NCBI GenBank assembly: GCA_003577275.1
Contig: QEVO01000001.1
Location: forward strand, 620,001 to 684,000
Source of the DNA: Pseudomonadota bacterium
GTDB lineage: Bacteria; Pseudomonadota; Alphaproteobacteria; Sphingomonadales; Govanellaceae
Length of the DNA stretch: 64,000 nucleotides
Direction of reading: 5' to 3'
Shown here: in pieces, positions 8,717 to 17,021 of the stretch
Layout of the letters: every line of letters begins with the position of its first letter
How positions within the stretch are numbered: position 1 is the first letter of the stretch
Made by a program: the position numbers and the translations under genes
The notes under the pieces: generated by a model
Told to the model about the DNA's origin: nothing
The model's input: only the letters and a program-made list of their open reading frames with translations
Database searches by the model: none

Positions 8717-10324
8717 TCAGGCAAGATCATCCAAAGCATCCTTCTCGATCAATTTCTTGTCGCGTCTGTTAGGGCTCCCGATGCCGCCGCCGCCCGGCGT
8801 GTTGACAATCAGCACGTCGCCCGGCGCGATGATGCCCAGCCCTTTGGGCTTGATCGGCCGGTTCGAGCGCAGCCACAAGGCGCCCTTGGCGCCGTCGCCG
8901 CCGCCGCTGCACCCTCGCGCGGGGTGTATCACGCGATCGAAAGCGCTGAGCAGTTCCACATCCCTGTCGTCGCGGTTCTCGATCTCGATGCTAAGGCCGT
9001 GGCCGCCTCGCCATTGCCCTGCGCCGCCGGAGCCTTTCCGCAGCTCTTTCCGCCAGAAAAGCAGTGGTGTTAAGGCCTCTATGATCTCGACCGGCGTGCC
9101 GCGCACGCCGCTTGGATAAGCGGTCGCCGACAGCCCGTCCTTGCCCGGCCGCGCGCCGGCGCCGCCATTGGTCACGGCGGTTAGCGCGAAGCCGGGGTTG
9201 CCGCCTTTGGACGGCTGGCGAAAGTTCATCAGCCATAAGCAGGAGGCTCCTTCCGCCGGCACGCGCTCGGGAATGATTTGCCGCAGACAGCCAAAAATTA
9301 CATCCGGCAGCATCTGGCCGATCACATGTCGGGAGGAGACCGGTGCCGGACGCTGGGCGTTCAGCAGGCAATCCTTAGGAGCTGTAACCTTGATCGGTGC
9401 TAAAGACCCGGCATTATTGGCCACTTCAGGCGCCAGCACGCAGCGCAAGGCGAAACAGGTGTAAGCGCTGGTATAGGACATGGGCACGTTAATCCCATAC
9501 TCGCTAGGCCCCGATGTGCCGCTGTAGTCGACGGTTACGCCATCATCATTGATGGTAATCGCGGCCTTAAGAACCAGCTCTTTTTCATAACCATCGATAA
9601 CCATGGAGTTCTCGTAGGCGCCAGCGGGAAGCTTGCGGATCGCTGACAAGACGGCTGTTTGGGAATTATCAATGATTGTATCCGCAAGATCATCAAGGAC
9701 ATCAAGGCCAAACTCATCCATCATGGCGAAGGCTCGCTCGCAGCCTGTCCGGTTGCAGCTAATCAGCGAGTTCAGATCGCCTTCAAGCTCGACCGGCAGG
9801 CGCGTATTCGCCCGCAGCACCGCCAGCAGCGTTTCGTTCCATCTGCCTTGGTCAAGTATTTTCAGGAAGGGAACCGATAGCCCCTCCATGAAAACATCCC
9901 TGCCCATGGGGCCAAAACCCAATCCGCCGATATCGGTCAGATGGCTGGTGCAGGAAAACAGCGCCACCACCCTGCCATTTCTGAAAGCAGGCGTAGTCAC
10001 CACCAGATCATTCAGATGGCCGGTACCGCGCCATGGATCGTTGGTAACATAGGCATCTCCCTCACGCATGTCGGGAATGGGAAATTCTTTGATAAAATGC
10101 TTTACCGACTCCGCCATGGAGTTGACATGACCGGGCGTTCCCGTCACAGCCTGGGCAAGCATGCGGCCTTTGGTGTCAAAGATGCCGGCGGAAAGGTCGC
10201 CGCATTCGCGGACAATGGGGCTGAACGCAGTTCGCAGCAGGGCCTGCGCCTGTTCTTCCACAACCGCCAGCAGGCGATTCCACATCACTTGGAGATGGAT
10301 GCTTCCCAAATTTTTCTTGTTCAT
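8717..10324 (-). CDS. Hydantoinase B/oxoprolinase family subunit
   Basis: A 535-aa HyuB-type subunit, shorter than the second HyuB in this window (694 aa). It pairs with the HyuA protein encoded just upstream, 15 bp away, to form an ATP-dependent amidohydrolase or carboxylase in the cytoplasm. Family features are NDPWRGTGHLNDL (about 96-108), TSHLTDIGGLG (about 126-136), a Gly-rich GSGGAGQWRGGHG (about 427-439) and the C-terminal TPGGGGIGSP. The start ATG 10324 has a GGGAG site about 9 nt upstream. Members of the family act on hydantoins, 5-oxoproline, lactams or ketones. Which applies here cannot be decided, and I see no gamma subunit beside it, which argues against a ketone carboxylase. Confidence 0.92.
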   Translation of the reverse strand: MNKKNLGSIHLQVMWNRLLAVVEEQAQALLRTAFSPIVRECGDLSAGIFDTKGRMLAQAVTGTPGHVNSMAESVKHFIKEFPIPDMREGDAYVTNDPWRGTGHLNDLVVTTPAFRNGRVVALFSCTSHLTDIGGLGFGPMGRDVFMEGLSVPFLKILDQGRWNETLLAVLRANTRLPVELEGDLNSLISCNRTGCERAFAMMDEFGLDVLDDLADTIIDNSQTAVLSAIRKLPAGAYENSMVIDGYEKELVLKAAITINDDGVTVDYSGTSGPSEYGINVPMSYTSAYTCFALRCVLAPEVANNAGSLAPIKVTAPKDCLLNAQRPAPVSSRHVIGQMLPDVIFGCLRQIIPERVPAEGASCLWLMNFRQPSKGGNPGFALTAVTNGGAGARPGKDGLSATAYPSGVRGTPVEIIEALTPLLFWRKELRKGSGGAGQWRGGHGLSIEIENRDDRDVELLSAFDRVIHPARGCSGGGDGAKGALWLRSNRPIKPKGLGIIAPGDVLIVNTPGGGGIGSPNRRDKKLIEKDALDDLA

Positions 10325-10339
10325 CGAAAGAAACTCCCG

Positions 10340-12433
10340 TCAATCTGCCCGCGAGTCACCCAGCCGCTTTAGGACGATGCAATAATGCTCATTTATGCTA
10401 GCGCGGTAGGAAGCGCTGACAAAGGTGGTAGTTTCATCTTCAACGATAAGACAGGGGCCGGAGCATGTTGCTCCGGGCCGCAGATCGCAGCGGTTATAAA
10501 CAGCCACCTTGATGGTTGAGGCCGTTTGGTGATCAAATATCTCATGCTCGCCGCAAGGCGATGCTCGATAAGTCGCGGCGGACATCTGCGGCGTGATCGC
10601 CGGTTCCGCCGCCGCTGCGGAGACCGTAACCGTCCAAGTCATGATCTCGATCCCGGCAGCGTCCAGCGTGCGGCTGAATAACCGTTGATATTCGCGTTCA
10701 AAAGCGGTTCTTATGGTGGCGCAGTCATCCGGCACTAGCGGTCGCTCCGGCAATGGCGCCATGATTTCATGACCCTGCCCGACATAGCGCATATAGGCGC
10801 CGCGGCGGGAAACAAGCGCCTTATTAAGCGCGCCGGGAGAGACGATGTCAGTGGCTTCCTTCTCCATATCAGCGATAAGCGCGTTAATCTGGCCCGCATC
10901 AAAAGAATCCAGCAGGGTAAACTTACTACGCACCACCTCATACGACACGGGAGCGCGCAGAAAACCCACCGCCGACCCGACACCGGCATTGGGCGGAATG
11001 ATGATGGTATCTACACCAAGCTTCTCCCCCATGCGCACCGCATGCAGCGGCGCTCCGCCGCCAAAAGCCATCATGGTGTGATCTTCCATCGCCTTGCCGC
11101 GTTCTACGGTATGAACGCGTACGGCGTTGGACATGTTTTCCTCGACGATCTCACACACGCCGAATGCAGCCGTCACCACATCAGCGCCGATTTTCATGCC
11201 GATATGGCGTTCCAAGGCACGATTGGCATTATCGGGATTAAGTCTGATGGATCCGCCCGCGAATCTATTCGGGTCGAGGCGACCTAGAATGAGGTTTGCA
11301 TCGGTTACTGCCGGCCGATCGCCGCCATTAGGATAGCATGCGGGACCAGGCACAGACCCGGCGCTCTCCGGCCCCACCGCAATCCGCTTCATGATATCGA
11401 TCTTAGCAAGGGATCCGCCGCCAGCGCCGATCTCCACCATTTCAATCACTGGAATGCGCAATGGTAGCCCGCTTCCCTTGACGAATCTGGCCGTTCGATC
11501 CACTTCAAAACTGCGCGATGTTTCGGGTTTACCATTTTCAATCAAACAGACTTTGGCGGTGGTGCCGCCCATGTCAAACGAGAGCAGCTTGTCAATGCCG
11601 TGTTGCTTGGCAATGTGGCTGGCGAATATCGCGCCGCCCGCCGGGCCGCTTTCCACCAAGCGAATAGGGAAGCGTTGCGCCGCCTCAAGCGTGGTCAGAC
11701 CGCCGCCTGACGACATGAGATAAAGCGGACAGGAAAACCCTCTCTTCTCAAGCTCCACTGCCAGCCGCCCCAGATAACCCGCCATAACCGGCTGCACGTA
11801 CGCGTTGGCGCATGCCGTGGATGTCCGTTCATACTCTCTGATTTCGGGACAGACTTCCGACGACAGGGTAATATATAAATCAGGCAGCGAATTTTTAAGA
11901 ATATCTTTTATTCGCTTCTCATGGATATCGTTGGCGTAGCTGTGGAGCAGGGCAATGGCGATACTTTTAATGTTCTGCTGGCGTAATGCAGGGATGATCG
12001 CCATTACGGCAGCCTCATCGATCGGAAGGATAATTTCCCCGCGTGACGTAAGTCGCTCAGGTACGGTAAATCTCAGGTGGCGGGGAACGATAGGCTTCGG
12101 CTTCTCAAGAAAAATATCATACTGGTCATAGCGGCCTTCATCGCCGATCTCCAGTATGTCACGAAAGCCCCGCGTTGCCACCAGAGCGGTTGCAGCGCCC
12201 TTGCGCTCAAGGATGGCGTTGGTGGCTAGCGTTGTGCCATGGATGAAGACGTCGACTTGATCCGGCGTGATCTCAGCCTTGCCGATCAACACCTTGATCC
12301 CTTCTATCACCGCACGCTCGGGCGCGGCCGGCGTCGTTAAAATCTTATGTGTGAAACGCTTATTACCGCATTCCAACACCAGATCGGTAAATGTGCCGCC
12401 GATATCGGCCGCCATTCTGTTCTTTATCTCCAT
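10340..12433 (-). CDS. Hydantoinase A/oxoprolinase family subunit (ATP-binding)
   Basis: A 697-aa HyuA-type subunit with the ASKHA-like ATP-binding fold. It contains DIGGTFTDLVLE at the N-terminus (phosphate 1), HGTTLATNAILERKGA (about residues 66-81), VESGPAGGA (about 260), and FDMGGTTAKVCLI (phosphate 2, about 284). The region AFGGGAPLHAVRMGEKLGV lies near 470. With HyuB downstream it would use ATP to activate an amide or keto substrate. The start ATG 12433 has only a weak GGA site, and an in-frame ATG seven codons in (MAADIGG) is possible. It is divergent from a ThDP-dependent enzyme across 270 bp. Confidence 0.93.
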   Translation of the reverse strand: MEIKNRMAADIGGTFTDLVLECGNKRFTHKILTTPAAPERAVIEGIKVLIGKAEITPDQVDVFIHGTTLATNAILERKGAATALVATRGFRDILEIGDEGRYDQYDIFLEKPKPIVPRHLRFTVPERLTSRGEIILPIDEAAVMAIIPALRQQNIKSIAIALLHSYANDIHEKRIKDILKNSLPDLYITLSSEVCPEIREYERTSTACANAYVQPVMAGYLGRLAVELEKRGFSCPLYLMSSGGGLTTLEAAQRFPIRLVESGPAGGAIFASHIAKQHGIDKLLSFDMGGTTAKVCLIENGKPETSRSFEVDRTARFVKGSGLPLRIPVIEMVEIGAGGGSLAKIDIMKRIAVGPESAGSVPGPACYPNGGDRPAVTDANLILGRLDPNRFAGGSIRLNPDNANRALERHIGMKIGADVVTAAFGVCEIVEENMSNAVRVHTVERGKAMEDHTMMAFGGGAPLHAVRMGEKLGVDTIIIPPNAGVGSAVGFLRAPVSYEVVRSKFTLLDSFDAGQINALIADMEKEATDIVSPGALNKALVSRRGAYMRYVGQGHEIMAPLPERPLVPDDCATIRTAFEREYQRLFSRTLDAAGIEIMTWTVTVSAAAAEPAITPQMSAATYRASPCGEHEIFDHQTASTIKVAVYNRCDLRPGATCSGPCLIVEDETTTFVSASYRASINEHYCIVLKRLGDSRAD

Positions 12434-12703
12434 TCCAGCTTTAACCTCGCTTGCAAGCGGTATTATTGTCTGGCCACCGTTCTTCTTCCGTCATCAACGC
12501 TTTTATGGGACAAAAGCCGCGTGCCCTCAAGACATTGCAGATCTTACCCGATTTTACACCTTCATGGCATATAGGAAACGTCACAACCCATGGCCGGAGT
12601 TTTGTATTTGATTCCAATATGCTTCCTTATTAACTGTGAAGGCGGGACGCCTCCATTTGCGATGACGCCGCCCCACGCCGGCAGACAATGACGTACTCAG
12701 GAA
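12434..12703. promoter_or_regulatory. Divergent promoter region, hyuA / ThDP enzyme
   Basis: A 270-bp spacer between divergent genes. It should contain both promoters. I found no strong dyad, riboswitch or coding sequence. Confidence 0.4.
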
Positions 12704-14398
12704 ATGCTTGAAATGACCGCTCCCAAGAAGCTGACCGGTGGGCAGCATGTCGTTCGGCAACTCATCCGCCACGGTGTGACGCATGCGTTTTGCGTGCCAG
12801 GCGAAAGCTATCTGGGTGTATTGGATGCACTCTATGAGGCAGCGGACAAAATCCTTTTGACGACTACAAGGGCCGAAATGGGTGCCTGCCATATGGCGGA
12901 GGCTTATGGTAAAATCACCGGGCGGCCGGGAATTTGCTTCGTTTCCAGAGGGCCGGGCGCTACCCATGCTATGATAGGCTGTCATGCAGCAAAGCAGGAC
13001 TCAACGCCGCTCATACTTTTCGTCGGCCTGGTGGAGCGCGCCGCAGAGGGCCGCGAGGCAGTGCAGGAAATAGATCTGCGTTCTATGTTCTCCGGCATGG
13101 CCAAGGATGTCCTCATCGTCGAGGATCCTCGCCGCATCCCGGAACTGGTCAGCAGAGCCTTCCATACCGCCGTGGCTGGCCGCCCGGGACCGGTGGTCAT
13201 CGGCTTGCCGGAGGACCTTTGCGATGAAACCTGCACAGCCGGTGAGGTCAGTCCGTACCAGATTGTTAAGGCATTTCCCAATCCAGCACACCTACGGCGG
13301 TTACGCGAGCTATTGCAGAAATCCTATAGGCCGCTTTTAATGTTGGGTGGCGGTGGTTGGAGCGCCGAGGGCGTCGACAACATACGACGCTTCGCGGAAA
13401 TCTATGATCTTCCCGTCGTTACCACCTTCCGTTGCCAGGATCTCTTTGATAATTTTCACGGCAACTTTGCCGGGCAAAGCAGTCTGGGCATGGACAGAAG
13501 GATAGCCGAACTGATTGCGTGCTCAGATCTTCTCATCGCAGTCGGCACCAGGCTAGGTGAATTCTCTACTGAAAATTACACCCTCGTTCAACCGCCATGT
13601 CCACGTCAGAAGCTGGTGCACGTTCATCCCGATCCGGAAGAGTTGGGACGTGTTTATCAAGGAGAACTATTGATCAACGCCGGTCCCGACGAATTTGCCA
13701 GTGCTTGCGCCGGTCTATCCTATCATGGGACCATGACATGGAAAAAATGGACACGTCAGGCGCATAAGAATTTTGAAAAAACACTCATGCCAGATCCGAC
13801 GCCGGGAAAAGTCAATCTTGCCCGGATCATGCAGGAGATACAAGACCGGATGACGCATAACACTCTCATCGCCTGCGATGGCGGAAATTTCGCAACTTGG
13901 CTGAATAGATATATTCGATTTTCTCGCTTTCGTTCTTTTATCGGTCCCACCTGCGGCGCCATGGGATATGGCGTTCCGGCGGCAATTTCCGCCAAGATTA
14001 CGCTACCCGAGCGGGATGTATTGTGTTTTGTCGGCGATGGCGGGTTCCTGATGACGGGTCAGGAATTGGCGACCGCGGTGCAATATAATGTGGCCTTCAC
14101 CTGCCTGGTATTCAATAATAATTTGTTCGGCACCATTCGGATGCACCAGGAATGCAAGCACCCCGGGAGGGTCATCGCTACGAGCCTGATGAATCCTGAT
14201 TTTGCTGCTCTTGCGCGCTCTTTCGGCGCCTTCGGCGCGGTGGTGCGCGAAACTGCAGAATTCGCTCCGGCGCTTGCAGAGGCCAGGGCCTGCGGCAGGC
14301 CCGCCCTGATCGAGATACAAACTGACCCGGAGGCCATCACCACCCGCACTACGCTGACGCAGATACGCGAAGCGGCCATGGCAGGACGCAGCAAATAA
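12704..14398 (+). CDS. Thiamine-diphosphate-dependent enzyme, acetolactate synthase-like
   Basis: A 564-aa ThDP enzyme of the acetohydroxyacid synthase / pyruvate oxidase / decarboxylase family. It has the N-terminal pyrimidine-binding domain with the activating Glu in TTRAEMGACHMAEAYG, a central Rossmann-like domain (about 190-330), and the C-terminal diphosphate-binding motif GDGGFLMTGQELATAVQYN, then NNN. The start is either ATG 12704 or ATG 12713; an AGGA site lies close to the first. It has no adjacent small regulatory subunit, so a catabolic carboligase or decarboxylase (for example oxalyl-CoA- or glyoxylate-carboligase-like) fits better than branched-chain amino-acid synthesis. An SDR gene follows 49 bp downstream and may reduce its product. 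Confidence 0.88.
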   Translation: MLEMTAPKKLTGGQHVVRQLIRHGVTHAFCVPGESYLGVLDALYEAADKILLTTTRAEMGACHMAEAYGKITGRPGICFVSRGPGATHAMIGCHAAKQDSTPLILFVGLVERAAEGREAVQEIDLRSMFSGMAKDVLIVEDPRRIPELVSRAFHTAVAGRPGPVVIGLPEDLCDETCTAGEVSPYQIVKAFPNPAHLRRLRELLQKSYRPLLMLGGGGWSAEGVDNIRRFAEIYDLPVVTTFRCQDLFDNFHGNFAGQSSLGMDRRIAELIACSDLLIAVGTRLGEFSTENYTLVQPPCPRQKLVHVHPDPEELGRVYQGELLINAGPDEFASACAGLSYHGTMTWKKWTRQAHKNFEKTLMPDPTPGKVNLARIMQEIQDRMTHNTLIACDGGNFATWLNRYIRFSRFRSFIGPTCGAMGYGVPAAISAKITLPERDVLCFVGDGGFLMTGQELATAVQYNVAFTCLVFNNNLFGTIRMHQECKHPGRVIATSLMNPDFAALARSFGAFGAVVRETAEFAPALAEARACGRPALIEIQTDPEAITTRTTLTQIREAAMAGRSK

Positions 14399-14447
14399 TG
14401 ATTGCTCGCTACCGCTGCCGCGAGATTTAGCAAGAAGGGATCAATCG

Positions 14448-15227
14448 ATGAAATTGAAAAACAGCGTAGCCATCGTAACCGGAGCGGCGCAAGGCTTAGG
14501 CCTTGCCTGCGTTGAGCGCTTGGCAAAGGAAGGGGCAAAGGTCGTCCTCTCTGACATCAATTTCGAACGCGGACGCGCCGCAGCGGACGCCCTTGCCCAG
14601 AAAGGGCTCGCTGTGGCCTTCCACCAAGCCGACGTGACAAAGAAGCAGGAAGCAGAGTGTCTGGCGCAGGCTGCCCATACCCATTTCGGCGGCATCCATA
14701 TACTGGTCAACAATGCCGGAATAACTCACGACGCGGATTTCCTCGAACTTACCGAAGATGATTTCGACCGCGTGCTTGCCACTAATCTTAAATCCATGTT
14801 TCTGGTCGGGCAAGCGGTCGCCCGACAAATGGTAGCCGCCAAGACTCAAGGCGCCATTATCAACATGTCTTCCGCCAATGCTATCCTGGCGATTCCCCGG
14901 CAGGTTCCTTATGTGGTGTCAAAGGGAGGTGTCAGGCAACTGACGGCAGTGATGGCGCTGGCGCTGGCACCCCATAATATCCGGGTCAATGCGGTAGGGC
15001 CGGGTACTATCCTGACCGAATTGGCCAAAAAGGCGGTATTGACCAACAAGAAGAGCTGCCACGCTATTCTCTCGCGCACGCCGCTTGGCCGATTCGGCAA
15101 ACCGGAAGAGGTGGCAAGCATCGTGGCTTTTCTGGCAAGCGATGATGCCTCCTATCTTACGGGACAGACCATCTATCCAGACGGCGGACGGCTTGTGCTC
15201 AACTACACGGTGCCGGTAACCGCTTAG
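14448..15227 (+). CDS. Short-chain dehydrogenase/reductase (SDR)
   Basis: An NAD(P)-dependent oxidoreductase of 259 aa, the classical SDR length. Motifs seen are TGAAQGLG (cofactor-binding TGxxxGxG, about residues 11-18), NNAG (about 90), the catalytic Ser in INMSSANA and the YVVSK catalytic Tyr-Lys pair (about 160), then the IRVNAVGPGTI loop. The C-terminal DGG segment is also typical. Asp at the end of the second strand (LSDINFERG) suggests NAD rather than NADP preference (inference). It is probably co-transcribed with the ThDP enzyme, suggesting reduction or oxidation of an acyloin or hydroxy-aldehyde product. Confidence 0.93.
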   Translation: MKLKNSVAIVTGAAQGLGLACVERLAKEGAKVVLSDINFERGRAAADALAQKGLAVAFHQADVTKKQEAECLAQAAHTHFGGIHILVNNAGITHDADFLELTEDDFDRVLATNLKSMFLVGQAVARQMVAAKTQGAIINMSSANAILAIPRQVPYVVSKGGVRQLTAVMALALAPHNIRVNAVGPGTILTELAKKAVLTNKKSCHAILSRTPLGRFGKPEEVASIVAFLASDDASYLTGQTIYPDGGRLVLNYTVPVTA

Positions 15228-15590
15228 ATTCTGGATCAGGGCCGATTGTCAGCGCAAGCGAGAGGTTCTCTGATAATTTACACCTGATTGTGGTCAATGA
15301 CGATCCTGTCGGTAAGCGGGTGGATCTGGCAAGTGAGTATAAATCTGACCGCCAAGTCCTCGTCTTGCTGATATCGTGATCACGCGCCGCCGCCAACACT
15401 TCGGCGCAATCGAGCGGCACGGAAGAAAGTGAGCGGTCAAATTGAGGGCCGAACCGTTGCCGGCGAAACACGCATTACCGGACACGAGTTTTATTATGAT
15501 TAAATTACTCGCAATAGGGACCATACGTCTACGCCATGCTACTATCGGACTGGTGACTCGGCGTGGCGAGGTCCAAGGTCCGGCAAAGGG

Positions 15591-15614
15591 GCCCCCTCGC
15601 GGGGCTTTTTCTTT
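15591..15614 (+). terminator. Rho-independent terminator
   Basis: GCCCC, a CTCGC loop and GGGGC form a G+C-rich stem directly followed by TTTTTCTTT on the plus strand. It sits 360 bp after the SDR stop, so it may end that transcript or an unrecognised small RNA upstream of it. Confidence 0.65.
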
Positions 15615-15809
15615 ACGGGGGATCGGGTAATAAAGCTCGGGGCTCTTGGCCGATCGCTCAGACTGACATTAGGAAATACGTCTCCATCGGGCGTGCCTTC
15701 ACCCTGGAAAGTAATAACAAATCACTCATGGCAATCCCACTCAAGGAGCTGACATTGAAGCAACACATAGCGCTATTCGCAAGAAATTTAATAGGCGCTG
15801 AGATTAAAT

Positions 15810-15833
15810 AACATATCGATCGATCGATATATA
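15810..15833. promoter_or_regulatory. Candidate TetR operator, site A
   Basis: It contains a perfect 18-bp palindrome, ATATCGATCGATCGATAT (15813-15830). It shares the centre TATCGATC with sites near 15.91 and 27.88 kb. It lies upstream of the tetR gene at 16348 and is probably recognised by that regulator (inference). Confidence 0.55.
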
Positions 15834-15904
15834 AATCTGAATAAAATTCATTAGACCATTATCCTTTTTTCTTAAAATTATCGTTTTAATATAGTATGTT
15901 ATAT

Positions 15905-15928
15905 AACTTATAGATCGTTCGATACGTA
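15905..15928. promoter_or_regulatory. Candidate TetR operator, site B
   Basis: An imperfect dyad centred between 15916 and 15917 containing GATCGTTCGATACGTA. Its right half is nearly the reverse complement of the left half of site C near 27.88 kb. Eight of 12 half-site positions are symmetric. It is one of two such sites ahead of tetR. Confidence 0.5.
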
Positions 15929-15971
15929 ATGATTGACAATCATCGGCTCTGTGGCTAGTGTCGCGGTTGTG

Positions 15972-16020
15972 AAGTTCGTTTCATTGCCGATGTCAGCCGA
16001 TCAAACGAACTTAAAAAAAA
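15972..16020 (+). repeat. Inverted repeat followed by A-run
   Basis: AAGTTCGTTT (15972-15981) and AAACGAACTT (16003-16012) form a perfect 10-bp inverted repeat with a 21-nt spacer, followed by eight A. It could be a hairpin, an operator or the end of a degenerate element. It has T only on the minus strand, so it would act as a terminator only for leftward transcripts. Confidence 0.4.
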
Positions 16021-16347
16021 CTAAAACGACGCTAGGGATCACTAGGTTGCTAGTGTCCTTATCGATTTCCGGATTTTGTCAGGCGGCTGACATGGAGGGA
16101 GTGCGAATTTTACACTTCGGGACTTTCACTTTGCACCAACGACATTGACTAAAGGATGCCATTAGTAAAATGGCGCACGTCCTAAACGACTTGAAGAGGA
16201 TAGTTGAAAACATTAGCAAGCCAATGATCAATGGGTGTAGGTGTCAATACATTTTAGTCGGCATGCTTGCACCGGGAAGCGTGCATCTGCGCTGCTGATT
16301 GGATGTATAAATGGCGACCATAGAACCTGGAAGTTTGGAGGCAACGA

Positions 16348-17004
16348 GTGAAGAATCAAATTAAAAAAAGTAAGAAAAAAATAGATTCCAGAGAAAAACT
16401 GCTGGAGACGGCAGTCAGCCTGTTCGTTGAGAGGGGGTTTAAGGGAACGTCCATTCGCGGCATCGCAGATGCCTTGGGCGTTAGTATTTCCAATATTTAC
16501 CATTATTTCGGCAGTAAGGAAGGTTTGTGGGTTGAAATACTTCGCTATTCGGTCGAGGGGTTGCCCGATAAGTTGCGTGGAATATGCGCGCTTGACATGG
16601 ACCCCCTGGAAAAATTCAAACTTCTACTTAGAACCCACCTCGAATTTGCCGACCGGCACCGCAGAGAAGCAAAAATCTATTTCATGAACGAAGATGTGCT
16701 CTCGGATCATGGAATGGAAATAAATCGCCGGCTGCAAGCCGATATACGGGATATTTATTTATCACAGCTTACGGAACTCGATAAATTAGGATTGCTGCAT
16801 TGCCGTCATCTTAAGATCGACGCTTACAATATTTTCGCAGTTCTAATGTGGCAGCTTCGGTGGCGGCACGAGAAGATGGATATAGGTTCCGATCAGGTCC
16901 ATGACATTCTCATTGATTTCATCATAAGAGGGTTAATTAACCAGGAGAATGCCGGGAAAAAATCCATTAAATCTAAAACCGGAAAACGAAAAAAAACAAC
17001 ATAG
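16348..17004 (+). CDS. TetR-family transcriptional regulator
   Basis: A repressor-type regulator of 218 aa. The N-terminal helix-turn-helix is clear: REKLLETAVSLFVERGFKG, then RGIADALGVSISNIYHYFGS (about residues 15-55). The C-terminal half is a helical ligand-binding domain. Both ends are Lys-rich. The GTG start at 16348 is supported by GGAGG six nt upstream. It stands immediately before the ketone-carboxylase-like operon, 17 bp from the next gene, so it is probably its first gene and autoregulated. Palindromes upstream and before the TonB receptor at 27.9 kb are its likely targets. The ligand may be the ketone or an acyl-CoA intermediate (inference). Confidence 0.92.
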   Translation: MKNQIKKSKKKIDSREKLLETAVSLFVERGFKGTSIRGIADALGVSISNIYHYFGSKEGLWVEILRYSVEGLPDKLRGICALDMDPLEKFKLLLRTHLEFADRHRREAKIYFMNEDVLSDHGMEINRRLQADIRDIYLSQLTELDKLGLLHCRHLKIDAYNIFAVLMWQLRWRHEKMDIGSDQVHDILIDFIIRGLINQENAGKKSIKSKTGKRKKTT

Positions 17005-17021
17005 CGATTGGGGAAATAGTG

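Larger units (their letters stand above)
15228..16347. other. Large non-coding interval with palindromes and a terminator
   Basis: A 1.12-kb interval between the SDR and tetR with no supportable gene; small open frames here have no ribosome site or recognisable family. It is visibly more AT-rich from about 15.78 to 16.05 kb. It holds a terminator hairpin near 15.6 kb, two ATCGATCG-type palindromes (15.81 and 15.91 kb) and a separate 10-bp inverted repeat with an A-run (15.97-16.02 kb). The octamer CTAGTGTC occurs twice (about 15955 and 16051). It may be the scar of a small mobile element, but I could not identify one. Confidence 0.5.

Noticed and set aside
12704..14398. Biosynthetic acetolactate synthase (ilvB)
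   Set aside because: No ilvN-type small subunit or ilvC is adjacent and the context is catabolic, so the symbol was not used.
15442..15630. Small plus-strand open frame in the 15.2-16.3 kb gap
   Set aside because: It runs through the terminator hairpin, has no ribosome site and no recognisable sequence.
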